Assembly (NCBI RefSeq): GCF_003284585.1
Contig: NZ_QKRX01000004.1
Location: 62,001 to 126,000 of the forward strand
DNA: 64,000 bases
Reading direction: 5' to 3'
Source: Nitrincola tibetensis
GTDB taxonomy: Bacteria; Pseudomonadota; Gammaproteobacteria; Pseudomonadales; Balneatricaceae
Below the pieces are notes generated by a model. It was not told the DNA's origin and made no database searches. It was given only the letters and a program-made list of their open reading frames with translations. The first letter of the stretch is position 1. Each line of letters starts with the position of its first letter. This document shows positions 18,862 through 28,867 of this stretch, in pieces. The translations under genes and the position numbers were made by a program.

Positions 18862-19911
18862 TTAGGCCTTTTTGACAGGAAAGTCCAGCATTCGCTGTAA
18901 AGGAACTCGTGCCTTTACAATCAAGTCTGCGTCGACATGAACTTCATCCTGCCCATCGCGAAGGGCGTTACGAATATTTTCTAAGCCATTCATTGCCATC
19001 CACGGGCAATGAGCACAACTGCGACAGGTTGCGCCTGTCCCACCTGTCGGTGCTTCAATAAAGGTTTTATTTGGAGCAGCTTGCTGCATTTTATAAAAAA
19101 TGCCGCGGTCTGTTGCAACGATAAACATCGGGTTGCTCATGCTTGCAGCCGTATTAATTAACTGACTGGTTGAACCCACTACATCGGCCAATGCAACTAC
19201 GGCCTCAGGCGATTCAGGATGCACTAGTACAGCCGCATCAGGATAGATTTTTTTAAGATCCATCACGCCCTTAGCTTTAAACTCTTCATGAACAATACAA
19301 GCGCCATCCCACAGAAGCATATCGGCACCTGATTCACGTCGCACATAATCACCTAGATGCTTGTCTGGCGCCCAAATGATCTTTTCGCCCTGCTCCGCCA
19401 AGTGTTCGACGACTTTCAGTGCAATACTTGAGGTCACCACCCAGTCTGCCCGAGCTTTGACCGCCGCCGACGTATTTGCATACACAACCACTACATGATC
19501 GGGATGAGCGTCACAAAATGCCGAGAATTCATCAATGGGGCAGCCAATATCTAGAGAACAGGTTGCTTCTAAGGTTGGCATCAAAATGCGCTTTTCGGGG
19601 CTAATAATTTTAGCCGTCTCCCCCATAAACTTCACACCCGCGACTAAAAGCGTCGAAGCATGGTGCCGACTACCAAAGCGAGCCATTTCAAGAGAATCAG
19701 ATACAATACCACCCGTTTCTTCAGCCAGTTGCTGAATTACAGGATCGGTATAATAATGCGCAACCAAACAAGCATCTTTCTCATCAAGCAAAGATTTAAT
19801 TTCTTCTTTTAATTGATTTGCTTCGTTCTGACTCATTGCAGAGGGCAGGTGCTCTTGAGCAAAATGCTCCTGCACAAGAATACGATCTGAAAAATCATGA
19901 TTACGTGTCAT
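18862..19911 (-). CDS. nadA: Quinolinate synthase
   Basis: 349 residues. Three Cys expected to ligate the [4Fe-4S] cluster are visible in [18 protein letters not shown] and [10 protein letters not shown]. It condenses iminoaspartate with dihydroxyacetone phosphate to quinolinate in NAD synthesis. It follows queC by 81 bases on the same strand. No nadB is adjacent. Confidence 0.95.
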   Translation of the reverse strand: MTRNHDFSDRILVQEHFAQEHLPSAMSQNEANQLKEEIKSLLDEKDACLVAHYYTDPVIQQLAEETGGIVSDSLEMARFGSRHHASTLLVAGVKFMGETAKIISPEKRILMPTLEATCSLDIGCPIDEFSAFCDAHPDHVVVVYANTSAAVKARADWVVTSSIALKVVEHLAEQGEKIIWAPDKHLGDYVRRESGADMLLWDGACIVHEEFKAKGVMDLKKIYPDAAVLVHPESPEAVVALADVVGSTSQLINTAASMSNPMFIVATDRGIFYKMQQAAPNKTFIEAPTGGTGATCRSCAHCPWMAMNGLENIRNALRDGQDEVHVDADLIVKARVPLQRMLDFPVKKA

Positions 19912-19992
19912 TTATTAATCCGAAAACTATGAAGACTAGTCATAAAGACCAAAAGACGGATAATACCACATGACTTAGCTAAAGATAATCGA

Positions 19993-20679
19993 CTACAGAG
20001 GTGAGTAGAGCGTCGGATCAACGACACCTGCATCTGCAAAACCCTTTGCACGTAAACGGCAGCTGTCACAACGTCCACAAGCCCTACCTTCGTCATCCGC
20101 TTGATAACAAGATACAGTTGCGGCGTAGTCCAAACCAAGATCTAGCCCTTGGCGGATAATTTCTGCCTTAGTCAAATTGATCAAAGGTGTTTCAATGCGA
20201 ATAGGCTGACCTTCAACACCTTGGCGAGTTGCCAACGCGGCCATATCTTGGAAGGCCTTAATAAACTCAGGACGACAATCTGGATAACCGGAATAGTCGA
20301 CTGCATTGACACCTATAAATATAGCCTGCGCATCCAACACTTCTGCCCAACCTAAGGCTAAGGACAAGAATACCGTATTACGAGCTGGCACATACGTAAG
20401 AGGAATGCCTGGTTGCTCTCCCTCTTCAGGCATTTGCAGACTGTGATCCGTTAGTGCAGAACCACCAAAATCTTCAAGATTTAAACGCAGAACACGATGA
20501 TCTGCAACTTGCAACGATTCAGATACACGACGGGCAGCATTCAGCTCAGTCAGGGAGCGTTGACCATAATCAAAACTCAAAACGTAGCATTCATAGCCGC
20601 TACTTTTAGCAATAGCCAAGACTGTTGCCGAATCTAGTCCACCGGACAACAACACCACTGCACGTTTTCTTTCTAACAT
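19993..20679 (-). CDS. queC: 7-cyano-7-deazaguanine synthase
   Basis: 228 residues. The PP-loop [11 protein letters not shown] binds ATP (residues about 12-22) and the C-terminal Cys cluster ([17 protein letters not shown]) binds zinc. It converts carboxydeazaguanine to preQ0 for queuosine in tRNA. It follows cpoB by 12 bases, so it is read with the tol-pal operon. The queE gene that sits here in Pseudomonas is missing. Confidence 0.95.
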   Translation of the reverse strand: MLERKRAVVLLSGGLDSATVLAIAKSSGYECYVLSFDYGQRSLTELNAARRVSESLQVADHRVLRLNLEDFGGSALTDHSLQMPEEGEQPGIPLTYVPARNTVFLSLALGWAEVLDAQAIFIGVNAVDYSGYPDCRPEFIKAFQDMAALATRQGVEGQPIRIETPLINLTKAEIIRQGLDLGLDYAATVSCYQADDEGRACGRCDSCRLRAKGFADAGVVDPTLYSPL

Positions 20680-20691
20680 GGATCTATAGCC

Positions 20692-21531
20692 TTAATTGTT
20701 AACTGCTGGCCTAAAACTTTGTGCCAAAGAAGCAGCGGTACTCTGTGGGTACTCAGAAATAACCAAACTCAAGACGTTACGTGCGCGTTCATGCTCACCT
20801 AACTGTGAATAAGTTACCCCTAACTTATAGAGGGTATCTGGAATTTTATGGTGTGATGGAAAATCAACCATCACTTTCTCAAAAGCGGCTCTGGCTTTTT
20901 CTGGATTTTGTTGAGCTAAATGAAGCTCACCTATCCAATAATATCCGTTAGCAGTGCTATCTTTGTTTGGATAGGTCACTACAAAGGCTTCAAATGCTTT
21001 TAAGGCTTCATCAAACTTACGCTCACGCACCAACTCAAATGCACTTGCATAGGCCGCTTGATCACTTACAGAGCCTGAAGCAACCTGAGGTGCCTGAGAT
21101 GGCGAAGTCGATGGACTAGGCGCACTCGCACCTGAGGCCGAAGAGGGTGGTACCGCAGCAGACTCTGAACCCATATCGACGGAAGGAGACGGCGACGCCG
21201 CTCCTCCTGTCGAGAAAGCGGCATCTTCACTCTCAAGAGCCGCCTGCATGAGTACACTTATCCTACGATCAACATCACGGTAGCGATCTCTGGAATCCGT
21301 TTCTAAGCGATCTACTTTATGCTGCATCGTTTCCAACTCGCCACGAAGCTGTCTAACTTCTTCCTGAAGCTGGAATAACACCTGCACCATCTCAGACTGA
21401 CTTGACTGATAAAGATCCTGACTCGGATCTGAGCTTACGCCACTGATTTGCAAAACAGGCACCTGGGCCATGCTGTGCATGGCAACAGGAGCAAGAGCGA
21501 TTAGTATGGCTGATCGTAGTAAGTGTCTCAT
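20692..21531 (-). CDS. cpoB: Cell division coordinator CpoB (YbgF)
   Basis: 279 residues. A signal peptide (about 1-22), a trimerising coiled coil (about 45-90), a low-complexity Ser/Pro/Ala linker (about 105-150) and three TPR-like repeats (about 155-275) form the CpoB layout. In the periplasm it links peptidoglycan synthesis by PBP1B with Tol-driven outer membrane constriction. It directly follows pal. Confidence 0.93.
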   Translation of the reverse strand: MRHLLRSAILIALAPVAMHSMAQVPVLQISGVSSDPSQDLYQSSQSEMVQVLFQLQEEVRQLRGELETMQHKVDRLETDSRDRYRDVDRRISVLMQAALESEDAAFSTGGAASPSPSVDMGSESAAVPPSSASGASAPSPSTSPSQAPQVASGSVSDQAAYASAFELVRERKFDEALKAFEAFVVTYPNKDSTANGYYWIGELHLAQQNPEKARAAFEKVMVDFPSHHKIPDTLYKLGVTYSQLGEHERARNVLSLVISEYPQSTAASLAQSFRPAVNN

Positions 21532-21539
21532 AGTGTCAT

Positions 21540-22061
21540 TTATCGACTAACGTATTTAAGCTCAACACGACGGTTTTGTGACCAAGCACCTTCGTGGTTG
21601 CCAGAGACAGCTGGACGCTCTTCACCGTAGCTGATGGTCTCGATTTGACGTGCATTTGCACCGTTTACGATCAATAAACGCTCAACGGCTTGCGCACGAC
21701 GCTCGCCCAGTGCCATGTTGTATTCACGAGTACCGCGTTCATCAGCATGACCTTCCAATCGAACAGACGCTGATGGGTTACGAGACAAGTAACGCGCATG
21801 CGCTTCAAGATCAGAGAAACCATCCTGTCTTACAACAGAGCGGTCAAAGTCAAAGTAAAAAACAGTACGAAGGTTTGCAACATCAGCCCAGCTACCACCT
21901 GAAACATCAGAGCCTGTGCCAGATCCATAAGCCGCTGCACCACCAGCCGCGTCAGAACCCATTGCCCCTGAATCTGTTTTGGTGCTTTTTGAACCACAGC
22001 CTGCAGCAAAAGCCATAACGGCCGCCAACGCCAAAGCTTTACTTAAGTTAGTTGAACGCAT
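21540..22061 (-). CDS. pal: Peptidoglycan-associated lipoprotein Pal
   Basis: 173 residues from the ATG at 22061. The lipobox AAGC is followed by a Gly/Ser/Ala-rich linker and an OmpA-like domain with LEGHADERGTREYN and NRRVELKY that binds diaminopimelate in peptidoglycan. The start is set by GGGAG upstream and by the signal sequence; a longer frame adds ten unlikely residues. It anchors the outer membrane to the cell wall and receives force from TolA-TolB. Confidence 0.95.
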   Translation of the reverse strand: MRSTNLSKALALAAVMAFAAGCGSKSTKTDSGAMGSDAAGGAAAYGSGTGSDVSGGSWADVANLRTVFYFDFDRSVVRQDGFSDLEAHARYLSRNPSASVRLEGHADERGTREYNMALGERRAQAVERLLIVNGANARQIETISYGEERPAVSGNHEGAWSQNRRVELKYVSR

Positions 22062-22110
22062 TTTTTTCTCCCAAGCGGGTCTAAGACCCAATCATTTATT
22101 GAATATCAGT

Positions 22111-23403
22111 TTATCTAAGAAAAGGCGACCACGCAGGCTCTCTAACGTCCCCTTGCGGAACAGGCATATTAAAACGCACTCTTCCATCAATTGAAACAGC
22201 ACCAAGAACGCCTCTTGATCCCTGCTGAGTTGCATAGATTATGATGGTACCATTTGGAGCTATGCTTGGCGACTCATCATAATCACTGTTGGTCAAAATA
22301 TCCAGACGACCATTCTGTAGATCCTGAACGGCTATCTGAAAACGGCGCGAGCTTCCCCGATGTACCATCGCTAAAAAGCGACCATCCTGAGTAAGCCTTC
22401 CGGCAGCATTGTAATTACCTTCAAAGGTGACTCTTTCTACTGCACGAGTATTTAAATTGTACTTGTATATCTGTGGCGAGCCCCCTCTATCAGAGGTGAA
22501 ATACAATGAACGGCCATCAGGCGCCCAGAAGGGCTCAGTATCGATGGCACTGTTATTGGTAATACGCTCTAAATTCCGACTGCTCAAATTCAGTACGTAA
22601 ATTTCTGGGTTTCCATCCTTTGAAAGCACTATCGCCAATTGATTACCGTCAGGCGACCAAGCAGGCGCACCGTTGAGTCCTGGGAAGGACTGAACCTGCT
22701 CACGCTGCCCCGTCGCTAAATGCTGAATATAGATAGCAGGCCTTGATGTTTCAAAAGACACATAGGCAAGACGACTTCCATCAAAGGACCAAGCAGGAGA
22801 CAAGATAGGCTCACTTGATTCCAACAGGGTTCTTGGACGCATGCCATCCCAGTCAGACATTTGCAATCTGAAACGCTGGCGGTCTGGACCTAAATTTTCA
22901 GCCGTAACATATGCTAAACGAGTTGAAAAGGCACCCTTGATTCCCGTTAACTGCTCAAACAAAATATCCGAAACATAATGAGCAAGATCCCTTAAATTAG
23001 TACGAGAACCGCTGACCTGCTGAGCATGAATTGTCTGCTCTTTGAGTACATCATACAACTCAAAGGTTAGGCTAACTTGATCACCCGCAACTGACTCCAT
23101 TCGACCGATAACAAGATAGTCAGTAGACGACATTCGCCAATCTCGGAAAAAGACCTGACTCTGAGCTGTTGGAAAACTCAGCATATTTTCGCGCGCCAAA
23201 GGTTTAAAAAAGCCGGTTCTTTCCAAATTTTGCTCAACAACACGAGCAACATCTTCATCCAACGCCTGATTACCACGCCACTCAAATGGGACAATTGCGA
23301 TGGGGCTTTGACTGTCGACACCCTGTGTAACCTCTACGACTAACTGCGCGCTAACCCAAGTGCTCATCGTCAGCACGAATGCACAAACTATTGCTCTAAC
23401 CAT
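22111..23403 (-). CDS. tolB: Tol-Pal system periplasmic protein TolB
   Basis: 430 residues: signal peptide (cleaved near VSAQ), an N-terminal alpha/beta domain, and a six-bladed beta-propeller with repeated SPDG/APDG-like turns (WSPDGNQLA, WAPDGRSLYF). It binds Pal in the periplasm. It lies three bases after the tolA stop. Confidence 0.96.
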   Translation of the reverse strand: MVRAIVCAFVLTMSTWVSAQLVVEVTQGVDSQSPIAIVPFEWRGNQALDEDVARVVEQNLERTGFFKPLARENMLSFPTAQSQVFFRDWRMSSTDYLVIGRMESVAGDQVSLTFELYDVLKEQTIHAQQVSGSRTNLRDLAHYVSDILFEQLTGIKGAFSTRLAYVTAENLGPDRQRFRLQMSDWDGMRPRTLLESSEPILSPAWSFDGSRLAYVSFETSRPAIYIQHLATGQREQVQSFPGLNGAPAWSPDGNQLAIVLSKDGNPEIYVLNLSSRNLERITNNSAIDTEPFWAPDGRSLYFTSDRGGSPQIYKYNLNTRAVERVTFEGNYNAAGRLTQDGRFLAMVHRGSSRRFQIAVQDLQNGRLDILTNSDYDESPSIAPNGTIIIYATQQGSRGVLGAVSIDGRVRFNMPVPQGDVREPAWSPFLR

Positions 23404-23406
23404 AGA

Positions 23407-24492
23407 CTACCACCTCAACCCTTCGGGCCTGAATACGACTTGCGTTCGTCTCAAGCGTCGTTCAAATAATAAAGGTTCAACTTCTGCAACGCGAGGAAGT
23501 CGCTCCGTACGTCTTGCCGCCTGCTCTGCAGATCGATCGAACGCAGCATCGCCGCTGCTTTTAATAATACGAACATCACTGATTTCACCATTTGGCATCA
23601 GGTGCAACTCTATAACTGTTTCCATCCCATTTCGTGCAGTTGCAGGGATACGCCAGTTCTGGGTCAGCATTGCACTAATATAGCTGCCAATGTCACCAAT
23701 CACCGCATTTGCAGCTGCTTGGGCGGCCGCTTGAGCTGCTGCTTGAGCCTCAGCCCTTGCCTTTTCTTCCGCTGCACGTCGCTGCTGCTCAGCCGCTTCG
23801 CGCTGCCTTGCCTCTTCTTGACGTTGACGCTCAGCTTGAGCTGCCGCTTCTTGGCGCTGTTTTTCTTCAGCCGCTTTACGCGCATCCTCTTCACGCTTGC
23901 GCTCTTCAGCTGCCTTTTGGGCTGCGAGCTCTTGTTCACGCTTGCGTTCAGCTTCTGCAGCTGCCTGCCGCTCTCGCTCAGCTTTTAGTCTTGACTCAGC
24001 TTCACGTTGAGCAACTAACTCTCTTTGGCGCTGCTGCTCAGCTTCTTGTCTCTGCTGTTCTTGCTTTTGTTGCTCTTGTCTTTGCTGCTCTTGCCTTTGC
24101 TGCTCTTGCCTTTGCTGCTCTTGTCTTTGCTGCTCTTGTCTTTGCTGCTCTTGCCTTTGCTGCTCTTGTCTTTGCTGCTCTTGTCTTTGCTGCTCTTGTC
24201 TTTGCTGCTCTTGTCTTTGCTGCTCTTGTCTTTGCTGCTCTTGTCTTTGCTGCTCTTGTCTTTGCTGTTCTTGTTGGGCAGCCTGTTGATTTCTTGTTTC
24301 AGATGTCTGCTGGCTAGCCGCTGCATCTGGCAAACTTAAAGAGGCAAGATCAATCATCTGCGCTTGTATTTGCCTTGCTACTTTATGCTCTGGCTTAGCA
24401 TGATCAAACCAATGACCTGCAATAACGAAAACAACCACTAAGTGGACAAACGTTGCCAAAATCGTAGGTACAATGTAATTGCGATTATTCAC
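23407..24492 (-). CDS. tolA: Tol-Pal system protein TolA with extended Gln/Glu/Arg repeat
   Basis: 361 residues. One membrane helix (about 8-27) is followed by a long helical domain II made first of about 15 EQQRQ repeats and then of Ala/Glu/Arg-rich sequence to about residue 265, and by the C-terminal domain III (SYISAMLTQNWRIP ...) that contacts TolB, Pal and several phage or colicin proteins. It spans the periplasm and transmits proton motive force from TolQR. The Gln-rich block is encoded by a near-perfect 15-bp tandem array and is unlike the Ala/Lys-rich helix of E. coli. Confidence 0.94.
   Translation of the reverse strand: MNNRNYIVPTILATFVHLVVVFVIAGHWFDHAKPEHKVARQIQAQMIDLASLSLPDAAASQQTSETRNQQAAQQEQQRQEQQRQEQQRQEQQRQEQQRQEQQRQEQQRQEQQRQEQQRQEQQRQEQQRQEQQRQEQQRQEQQKQEQQRQEAEQQRQRELVAQREAESRLKAERERQAAAEAERKREQELAAQKAAEERKREEDARKAAEEKQRQEAAAQAERQRQEEARQREAAEQQRRAAEEKARAEAQAAAQAAAQAAANAVIGDIGSYISAMLTQNWRIPATARNGMETVIELHLMPNGEISDVRIIKSSGDAAFDRSAEQAARRTERLPRVAEVEPLLFERRLRRTQVVFRPEGLRW
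24046..24270 (-). repeat. 15-bp tandem repeat array in tolA (15 units)
   Basis: Plus-strand unit TTGYCTTTGCTGCTC repeats 15 times without gaps. The units from 24076 to 24270 are nearly identical; the first two are degenerate. Variation is mostly C/T at one synonymous position. On the coding strand each unit gives five residues (EQQRQ), so gain or loss of units keeps the frame and only changes the length of the TolA periplasmic helix. Confidence 0.95.
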
Positions 24493-24502
24493 AATACAAA
24501 AC

Positions 24503-24925
24503 CTATTCAGTTACCAAACCGACGCTAGGAGCGCCAGCTTGCTGCAAAAGCACCATTAGTTGAATAATCCGATCATATTCAACCTTTTTATCTCCACGTA
24601 CCAACAGCATCTTTTGTGGATTAACATTCAATATCTTTTCAACCCTATCTCGAATGACGTCCCCTGACACCACCTCTTGGTCATCTCCACCCGCATTAAT
24701 GTAGTAATTGCCCATGGCGTCAATGGTCACGATTAATGGCTCTTCATCATCTGTTTGCACAGGATCTGCACTTGCCTGAGGTAAATCTACATTAACACCT
24801 TGAGTCAACATAGGAGTTGTGACCATGAAAATAATCAATAGCACTAACATCACGTCGATATAAGGTACGACGTTGATCTCAGAGTTTAACTTACGTTTTT
24901 TACGCGTCCGCCATTCCATGCTCAA
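24503..24925 (-). CDS. tolR: Tol-Pal system proton channel component TolR
   Basis: 140 residues, ExbD/TolR family. One membrane helix (about 20-40, VPYIDVMLVLLIIFMVTTPM) contains the proton-carrying Asp, and a periplasmic domain follows. Works with TolQ as the motor of the Tol system. Four bases from tolQ. Confidence 0.95.
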   Translation of the reverse strand: MSMEWRTRKKRKLNSEINVVPYIDVMLVLLIIFMVTTPMLTQGVNVDLPQASADPVQTDDEEPLIVTIDAMGNYYINAGGDDQEVVSGDVIRDRVEKILNVNPQKMLLVRGDKKVEYDRIIQLMVLLQQAGAPSVGLVTE

Positions 24926-24928
24926 CCC

Positions 24929-25606
24929 CTACAGTGCATGAACGCGACGATAAAGGATACTAGAAAACTCATCCGCGAAAGTTTCATAATTCCCCATCAA
25001 GGTTTCAGCTTGTGCTGAGAAACGGTTATATGCAATAACCGCTGGGATAGCAGCAAACAAGCCGATTGCTGTAGCAATCAAGGCCTCTGCAATCCCCGGT
25101 GCAACAGCAGAAAGCGTAGCCTGAGCCACGTTTGCCAAACCACGGAATGAATTCATGATCCCCCACACAGTTCCAAACAACCCAATATAGGGGCTAGTAG
25201 AGCCAACTGTCGCTAAAAAAGAGAGATGCTTCTCCATTTTTTCTTGTTCACGCGACAATGCGACTCTCATACTTCGCTGAACACCTGCCATAACAACATC
25301 AGGATCAGCATGACCTTTTTGAGTCAAGCGCGTAAATTCACGCAAGCCAGCCCTAAAGATATTCTCCGTTCCACAATCATCATTAGGTGTATGGTTAACC
25401 TCTCGGTAGAGTTGACCTAAGTCAATACCCGACCAAAAGCGCTCATCAAACTCCTGCATCGAACGCTTGGCGTTGCGAATGTAACTTCGACGCTCAAAAA
25501 TCATGATCCATGATAAAAATGAGGCCAAAACCAACACCAGCATTACCAGCTGTACGACCAAACTGGCCTCTAAAATTAGGCCCCAAATTGACAACTTATC
25601 CTGCAC
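24929..25606 (-). CDS. tolQ: Tol-Pal system proton channel component TolQ
   Basis: 225 residues, ExbB/MotA family. Three membrane helices (about 13-33, 135-155 and 170-195) and the signature [19 protein letters not shown] are visible. Forms the stator pentamer around TolR. The start overlaps the ybgC stop by 11 bases. Confidence 0.95.
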   Translation of the reverse strand: MQDKLSIWGLILEASLVVQLVMLVLVLASFLSWIMIFERRSYIRNAKRSMQEFDERFWSGIDLGQLYREVNHTPNDDCGTENIFRAGLREFTRLTQKGHADPDVVMAGVQRSMRVALSREQEKMEKHLSFLATVGSTSPYIGLFGTVWGIMNSFRGLANVAQATLSAVAPGIAEALIATAIGLFAAIPAVIAYNRFSAQAETLMGNYETFADEFSSILYRRVHAL

Positions 25607-26057
25607 CTTTTACTCCTGATCGGTCAGTAGAGGGTTCTATCGTTTCTGTTACACATATTTTCAGCCCACTCGGTAGCCTGCGAGGCTTTTTTGAATCAGC
25701 ACTCACACAGACAACCGTTACATGGGCTGTACATAATAATTCGGAATCGGATTTACGGCGAATTGACTGTTTGAATAACAGTTTTGCTGCGCCTGAAGCT
25801 TCGATTGCAGCTTCGACTAATAGTTCATCATCAAGACAGGCGGGCTGAAGGTATCGGCTCTCCAATTGACTAACAACAAATAGAACATTATCCGCAGACA
25901 AGGATTGCTGCGAAAATCCCAACGAACGAAGCATTTCAGTTCTCGCTCGCTCCATGAACTTCAAGTAGTTCACATAATAAACGATACCACCGAAGTCAGT
26001 ATCTTCTATATAAACTCTTTGCTCCAGGGTGAATGACATTACCCTCACCATATGCAT
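25596..26057 (-). CDS. ybgC: Acyl-CoA thioesterase YbgC, hotdog fold
   Basis: 153 residues if the first ATG is used; ATGs at 26051 and 26039 are also possible, and none has an ideal ribosome binding site. The catalytic motif [22 protein letters not shown] is typical of 4-hydroxybenzoyl-CoA-type thioesterases, with the active Asp in EDTD. It hydrolyses short-chain acyl-CoA or acyl-ACP and is the usual first gene of the tol-pal operon. Confidence 0.92.
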   Translation of the reverse strand: MHMVRVMSFTLEQRVYIEDTDFGGIVYYVNYLKFMERARTEMLRSLGFSQQSLSADNVLFVVSQLESRYLQPACLDDELLVEAAIEASGAAKLLFKQSIRRKSDSELLCTAHVTVVCVSADSKKPRRLPSGLKICVTETIEPSTDRSGVKGAG

Positions 26058-26136
26058 AATACAGACGACACAATATCAGCCGCTCAAATTTATACAAGAG
26101 GCAAAGGGCTTTATAGAGAATTTTTTTTCTTATAGC

Positions 26137-26424
26137 TTATTCGATTTTATAACGACTTGAGCATGCCAAGCAATATCGCACTAAAGGATCCGCTTTTAAA
26201 CGATTTAGCTCTATTGATTCACCACAAGAATCGCAATACCCGTAGCAACCTTCAGCGCATTTGCACAGCGCCTGCTCACACACACTTATTTCAAGTTCCA
26301 GAGACGGAGGAAGCTGACTGCTTGATTGAAGCAAGGCTTCTTTCTCATCTAACAGATGTTGACGTATCTGCTTTAGCTCTTCTTGAACATTCGAGCGTGC
26401 TGATAACCTCACTGACTGAACCAT
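26137..26424 (-). CDS. DksA/TraR-type zinc finger protein
   Basis: 95 residues from the ATG at 26424, preceded by GGTGAG. An N-terminal coiled region is followed by the C4 zinc finger CDSCGESIELNRLKADP ... CLAC (C-x2-C-x17-C-x2-C). This is the DksA/TraR fold, which enters the RNA polymerase secondary channel, but the protein is shorter than DksA (151). It lies between ruvB and ybgC, which are normally adjacent. Target promoters unknown. Confidence 0.85.
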   Translation of the reverse strand: MVQSVRLSARSNVQEELKQIRQHLLDEKEALLQSSSQLPPSLELEISVCEQALCKCAEGCYGYCDSCGESIELNRLKADPLVRYCLACSSRYKIE

Positions 26425-26513
26425 TATCTCACCCGGAATCTCAATCGCTACGTTCAGATTCCATAGTAACAAGCACAATCAAAGAAACGTTGATCAGCGT
26501 CAGAAAAAACGCA

Positions 26514-27527
26514 TTAATCTGACGTCTTTTTTAACAAACCAAAGTGTGCGTATGCATGATCAGTGACAACTCGACCTCGCGGAGTCCTCATAATAAAGCC
26601 CTGCTGAATCAAATAGGGCTCAAGAACATCTTCAAGGGTATCACGCTCCTCACTTATTGCAGCCGCTAAGCTATCAACACCTACTGGTCCGCCGTCGAAC
26701 TTTTCAATCATTGCCAACAGCATACGCCTATCCATATGGTCAAAGCCTCGCTCATCCACATTCAGCATATTCAACGCAAGGTCGGCAATCGCCGATGTAA
26801 TCGCACCATCACCTTTGACCTCCGCATAATCTCTCGCACGTCGCAATAACCGATTAGCAATACGCGGTGTTCCCCTTGAACGCTTAGCAATTTCACGAGC
26901 CCCATCTGGATCAATAGGGGTTTTCGTCAAATCCGCTGCACGAGAAACAATAGAGGTGAGATCATCAACAGAATAAAATTCTAAACGCTGAACAATGCCA
27001 AACCTATCTCGCAGAGGCGAGGTAAGCAAGCCTGCACGCGTGGTTGCTCCAACAAGCGTAAAAGGTGGCAACTCAATCTTTATTGACCTTGCTGCTGGCC
27101 CTTCACCGATCATAATATCCAGCTGATAATCCTCCATTGCCGGATATAGAATCTCTTCAACATTTGGACTTAAACGATGTATTTCATCAATAAATAAAAT
27201 GTCACCCGCTTCCAAGTTCGTCAACATCGCAGCCACATCCCCTGCCTTTTCAAGGACAGGTCCCGAGGTTGTCTTGATTTGCGTTCCCATTTCATTCGCA
27301 ATGATATTGGCAAGCGTGGTCTTACCCAAACCAGGAGGACCAAATATTAAAGTATGATCAAGTGCCTCATTACGATTACGCGCTGCATGAATAAAAATTT
27401 CCATCTGCTCTCGGACAACGGGCTGCCCCTGATAATCCGCCAACGTTTGAGGCCGCACTGTTCGATCCTGAACTTCCTCAACTCGACTGACAGGCTTAGG
27501 CGTTAAAAAGCGATCTGCTTCTATCAT
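26514..27527 (-). CDS. ruvB: Holliday junction branch migration ATPase RuvB
   Basis: 337 residues. AAA+ Walker [12 protein letters not shown] (about 62), Walker [11 protein letters not shown], sensor region GATTRAGLL and a C-terminal winged helix. It is the hexameric motor that moves Holliday junctions with RuvA. Follows ruvA by 17 bases. Confidence 0.97.
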   Translation of the reverse strand: MIEADRFLTPKPVSRVEEVQDRTVRPQTLADYQGQPVVREQMEIFIHAARNRNEALDHTLIFGPPGLGKTTLANIIANEMGTQIKTTSGPVLEKAGDVAAMLTNLEAGDILFIDEIHRLSPNVEEILYPAMEDYQLDIMIGEGPAARSIKIELPPFTLVGATTRAGLLTSPLRDRFGIVQRLEFYSVDDLTSIVSRAADLTKTPIDPDGAREIAKRSRGTPRIANRLLRRARDYAEVKGDGAITSAIADLALNMLNVDERGFDHMDRRMLLAMIEKFDGGPVGVDSLAAAISEERDTLEDVLEPYLIQQGFIMRTPRGRVVTDHAYAHFGLLKKTSD

Positions 27528-27544
27528 GCGCGCACACTTCCCAA

Positions 27545-28168
27545 TTAACTAATCATCGATTTTAACGCATGGCGAATTAGATCTTCGGAACTCGCCTGAG
27601 CACCTAACTGCTTATACACTTGTTCTACAGCTTTAGTCGCCTGAGCTGGCTTATAACCTAAGGCCGCCAAAGCACTTTCGGCCTCCAAGCGACTATCAAC
27701 ACGACCAACCTCTGCCTGAGGAGCACTAATCTTAGGAGACAACAAATCATTCGCTGCCACAAAATGCTTCTTCAAACGATCCTTCATCTCAATGATCAGG
27801 CGCTCAGCTGTTTTCTTCCCGACACCAGGCAGCTTACATAAAGTGGCAACATCTTCTAACTCAACACAACGAATAAACGCATCCCCCTGCGTACCAGACA
27901 GAATGGTAATAGCCAATTTCGGCCCCACACCGTTGGTCTTGATCAACTCTCTAAACAACCACTTTTCCTGCAAATCCACAAAACCATACAGTAATTGAGC
28001 ATCTTCCCTTACAACCATGTGGGTGTATAAGGAAACCTCTTTGCCTATATCAGGAAGCCGATAGAAGGTGTTCATCGACGCTTCTATTTCATACCCTACC
28101 CCCGCAACCTCTAACAACATGAAAGGCGGGATTTTCTCAAGCAAGATTCCACGTAAGTGTCCAATCAT
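27545..28168 (-). CDS. ruvA: Holliday junction binding protein RuvA
   Basis: 207 residues. OB-fold N terminus ([12 protein letters not shown]), two helix-hairpin-helix motifs ([10 protein letters not shown] and [12 protein letters not shown]) and a C-terminal RuvB-binding domain. Same operon as ruvC and ruvB. Confidence 0.97.
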   Translation of the reverse strand: MIGHLRGILLEKIPPFMLLEVAGVGYEIEASMNTFYRLPDIGKEVSLYTHMVVREDAQLLYGFVDLQEKWLFRELIKTNGVGPKLAITILSGTQGDAFIRCVELEDVATLCKLPGVGKKTAERLIIEMKDRLKKHFVAANDLLSPKISAPQAEVGRVDSRLEAESALAALGYKPAQATKAVEQVYKQLGAQASSEDLIRHALKSMIS

Positions 28169-28174
28169 GGGGCA

Positions 28175-28867
28175 TCAATCCTCTGGGTGTTTAGACTTTT
28201 TCAGCAAGCGTCTCAGCAGGCGAGGCAAACGTGGTGGATGATCCATACCCGCCAAAACAAAGACAGGCAAACGCAATTCCAACACTATCGCAAGCATTCG
28301 TACTGTGAAAATAATGGCAAGTGTAATCAGCGCCAGCAAGCCCGACTCAATAACACCATGCAAAGACACATAAAATATCGCCCCGACCAAGGCGCATGTC
28401 GCATAAAACTCATCATGCCTTAAGATGCCGGGGATTCGAACTGTCATTAAGTCACGGATCATACCCCCCGCACAGCCTGTCACAACGGCCATCACCACCG
28501 CAATTGTTGGCGTAAAACCTAACGACAGCGCTTTTTCAGCACCTGCCACTGCAAACAGAGCCAGTCCCGCGGCATCAAGCGTTAATAATGCCCGGCGCGG
28601 ATACGGTCGGTAGCGACACACAGCAAAAGTAAACAATGCCGCAATCACTGCTGTCCAAAGCAAAACAGGATCCGCAATCCAAATCAAAGGATGAGCATTC
28701 AAACACAGATCTCGCAGCGTACCGCCACCCAAAGCTGTCACAATTGCCAAAACAATGACACCAAACATGTCGATTTGGCGCCCTTGTGCAGCTAACACGC
28801 CTGTTGCAGCAAATACAGCAATACCCGCTAAGTCGGCATAGTATACAAATTCTGTCACCTCGATCAT
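28175..28867 (-). CDS. TRIC-type trimeric cation channel family protein (UPF0126)
   Basis: 230 residues with about seven membrane helices and two tandem UPF0126 repeats, marked by GGGTLRDLC (about 48) and [10 protein letters not shown] (about 135). Bacterial TRIC homologues form potassium-permeable channels; YadS and YicG of E. coli belong here, and some members have been linked to glycine uptake. The start overlaps the ruvC stop (ATGA) and the stop is six bases before ruvA, so it is fully embedded in the ruv operon, an unusual place. Confidence 0.88.
   Translation of the reverse strand: MIEVTEFVYYADLAGIAVFAATGVLAAQGRQIDMFGVIVLAIVTALGGGTLRDLCLNAHPLIWIADPVLLWTAVIAALFTFAVCRYRPYPRRALLTLDAAGLALFAVAGAEKALSLGFTPTIAVVMAVVTGCAGGMIRDLMTVRIPGILRHDEFYATCALVGAIFYVSLHGVIESGLLALITLAIIFTVRMLAIVLELRLPVFVLAGMDHPPRLPRLLRRLLKKSKHPED

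Noticed and set aside
24015-24326. Minus-strand frame giving a Ser/Lys/Asp repeat inside tolA
   Set aside because: It is a frame-shifted reading of the same repeat array, with no independent support.
23602-24339. Long plus-strand open frames opposite tolA (up to about 200 codons, Leu/Ala- or Leu/Ser-rich)
   Set aside because: They are created by the 15-bp repeat, which has no stops in several frames, and they lack ribosome sites. TolA is certain on the other strand.
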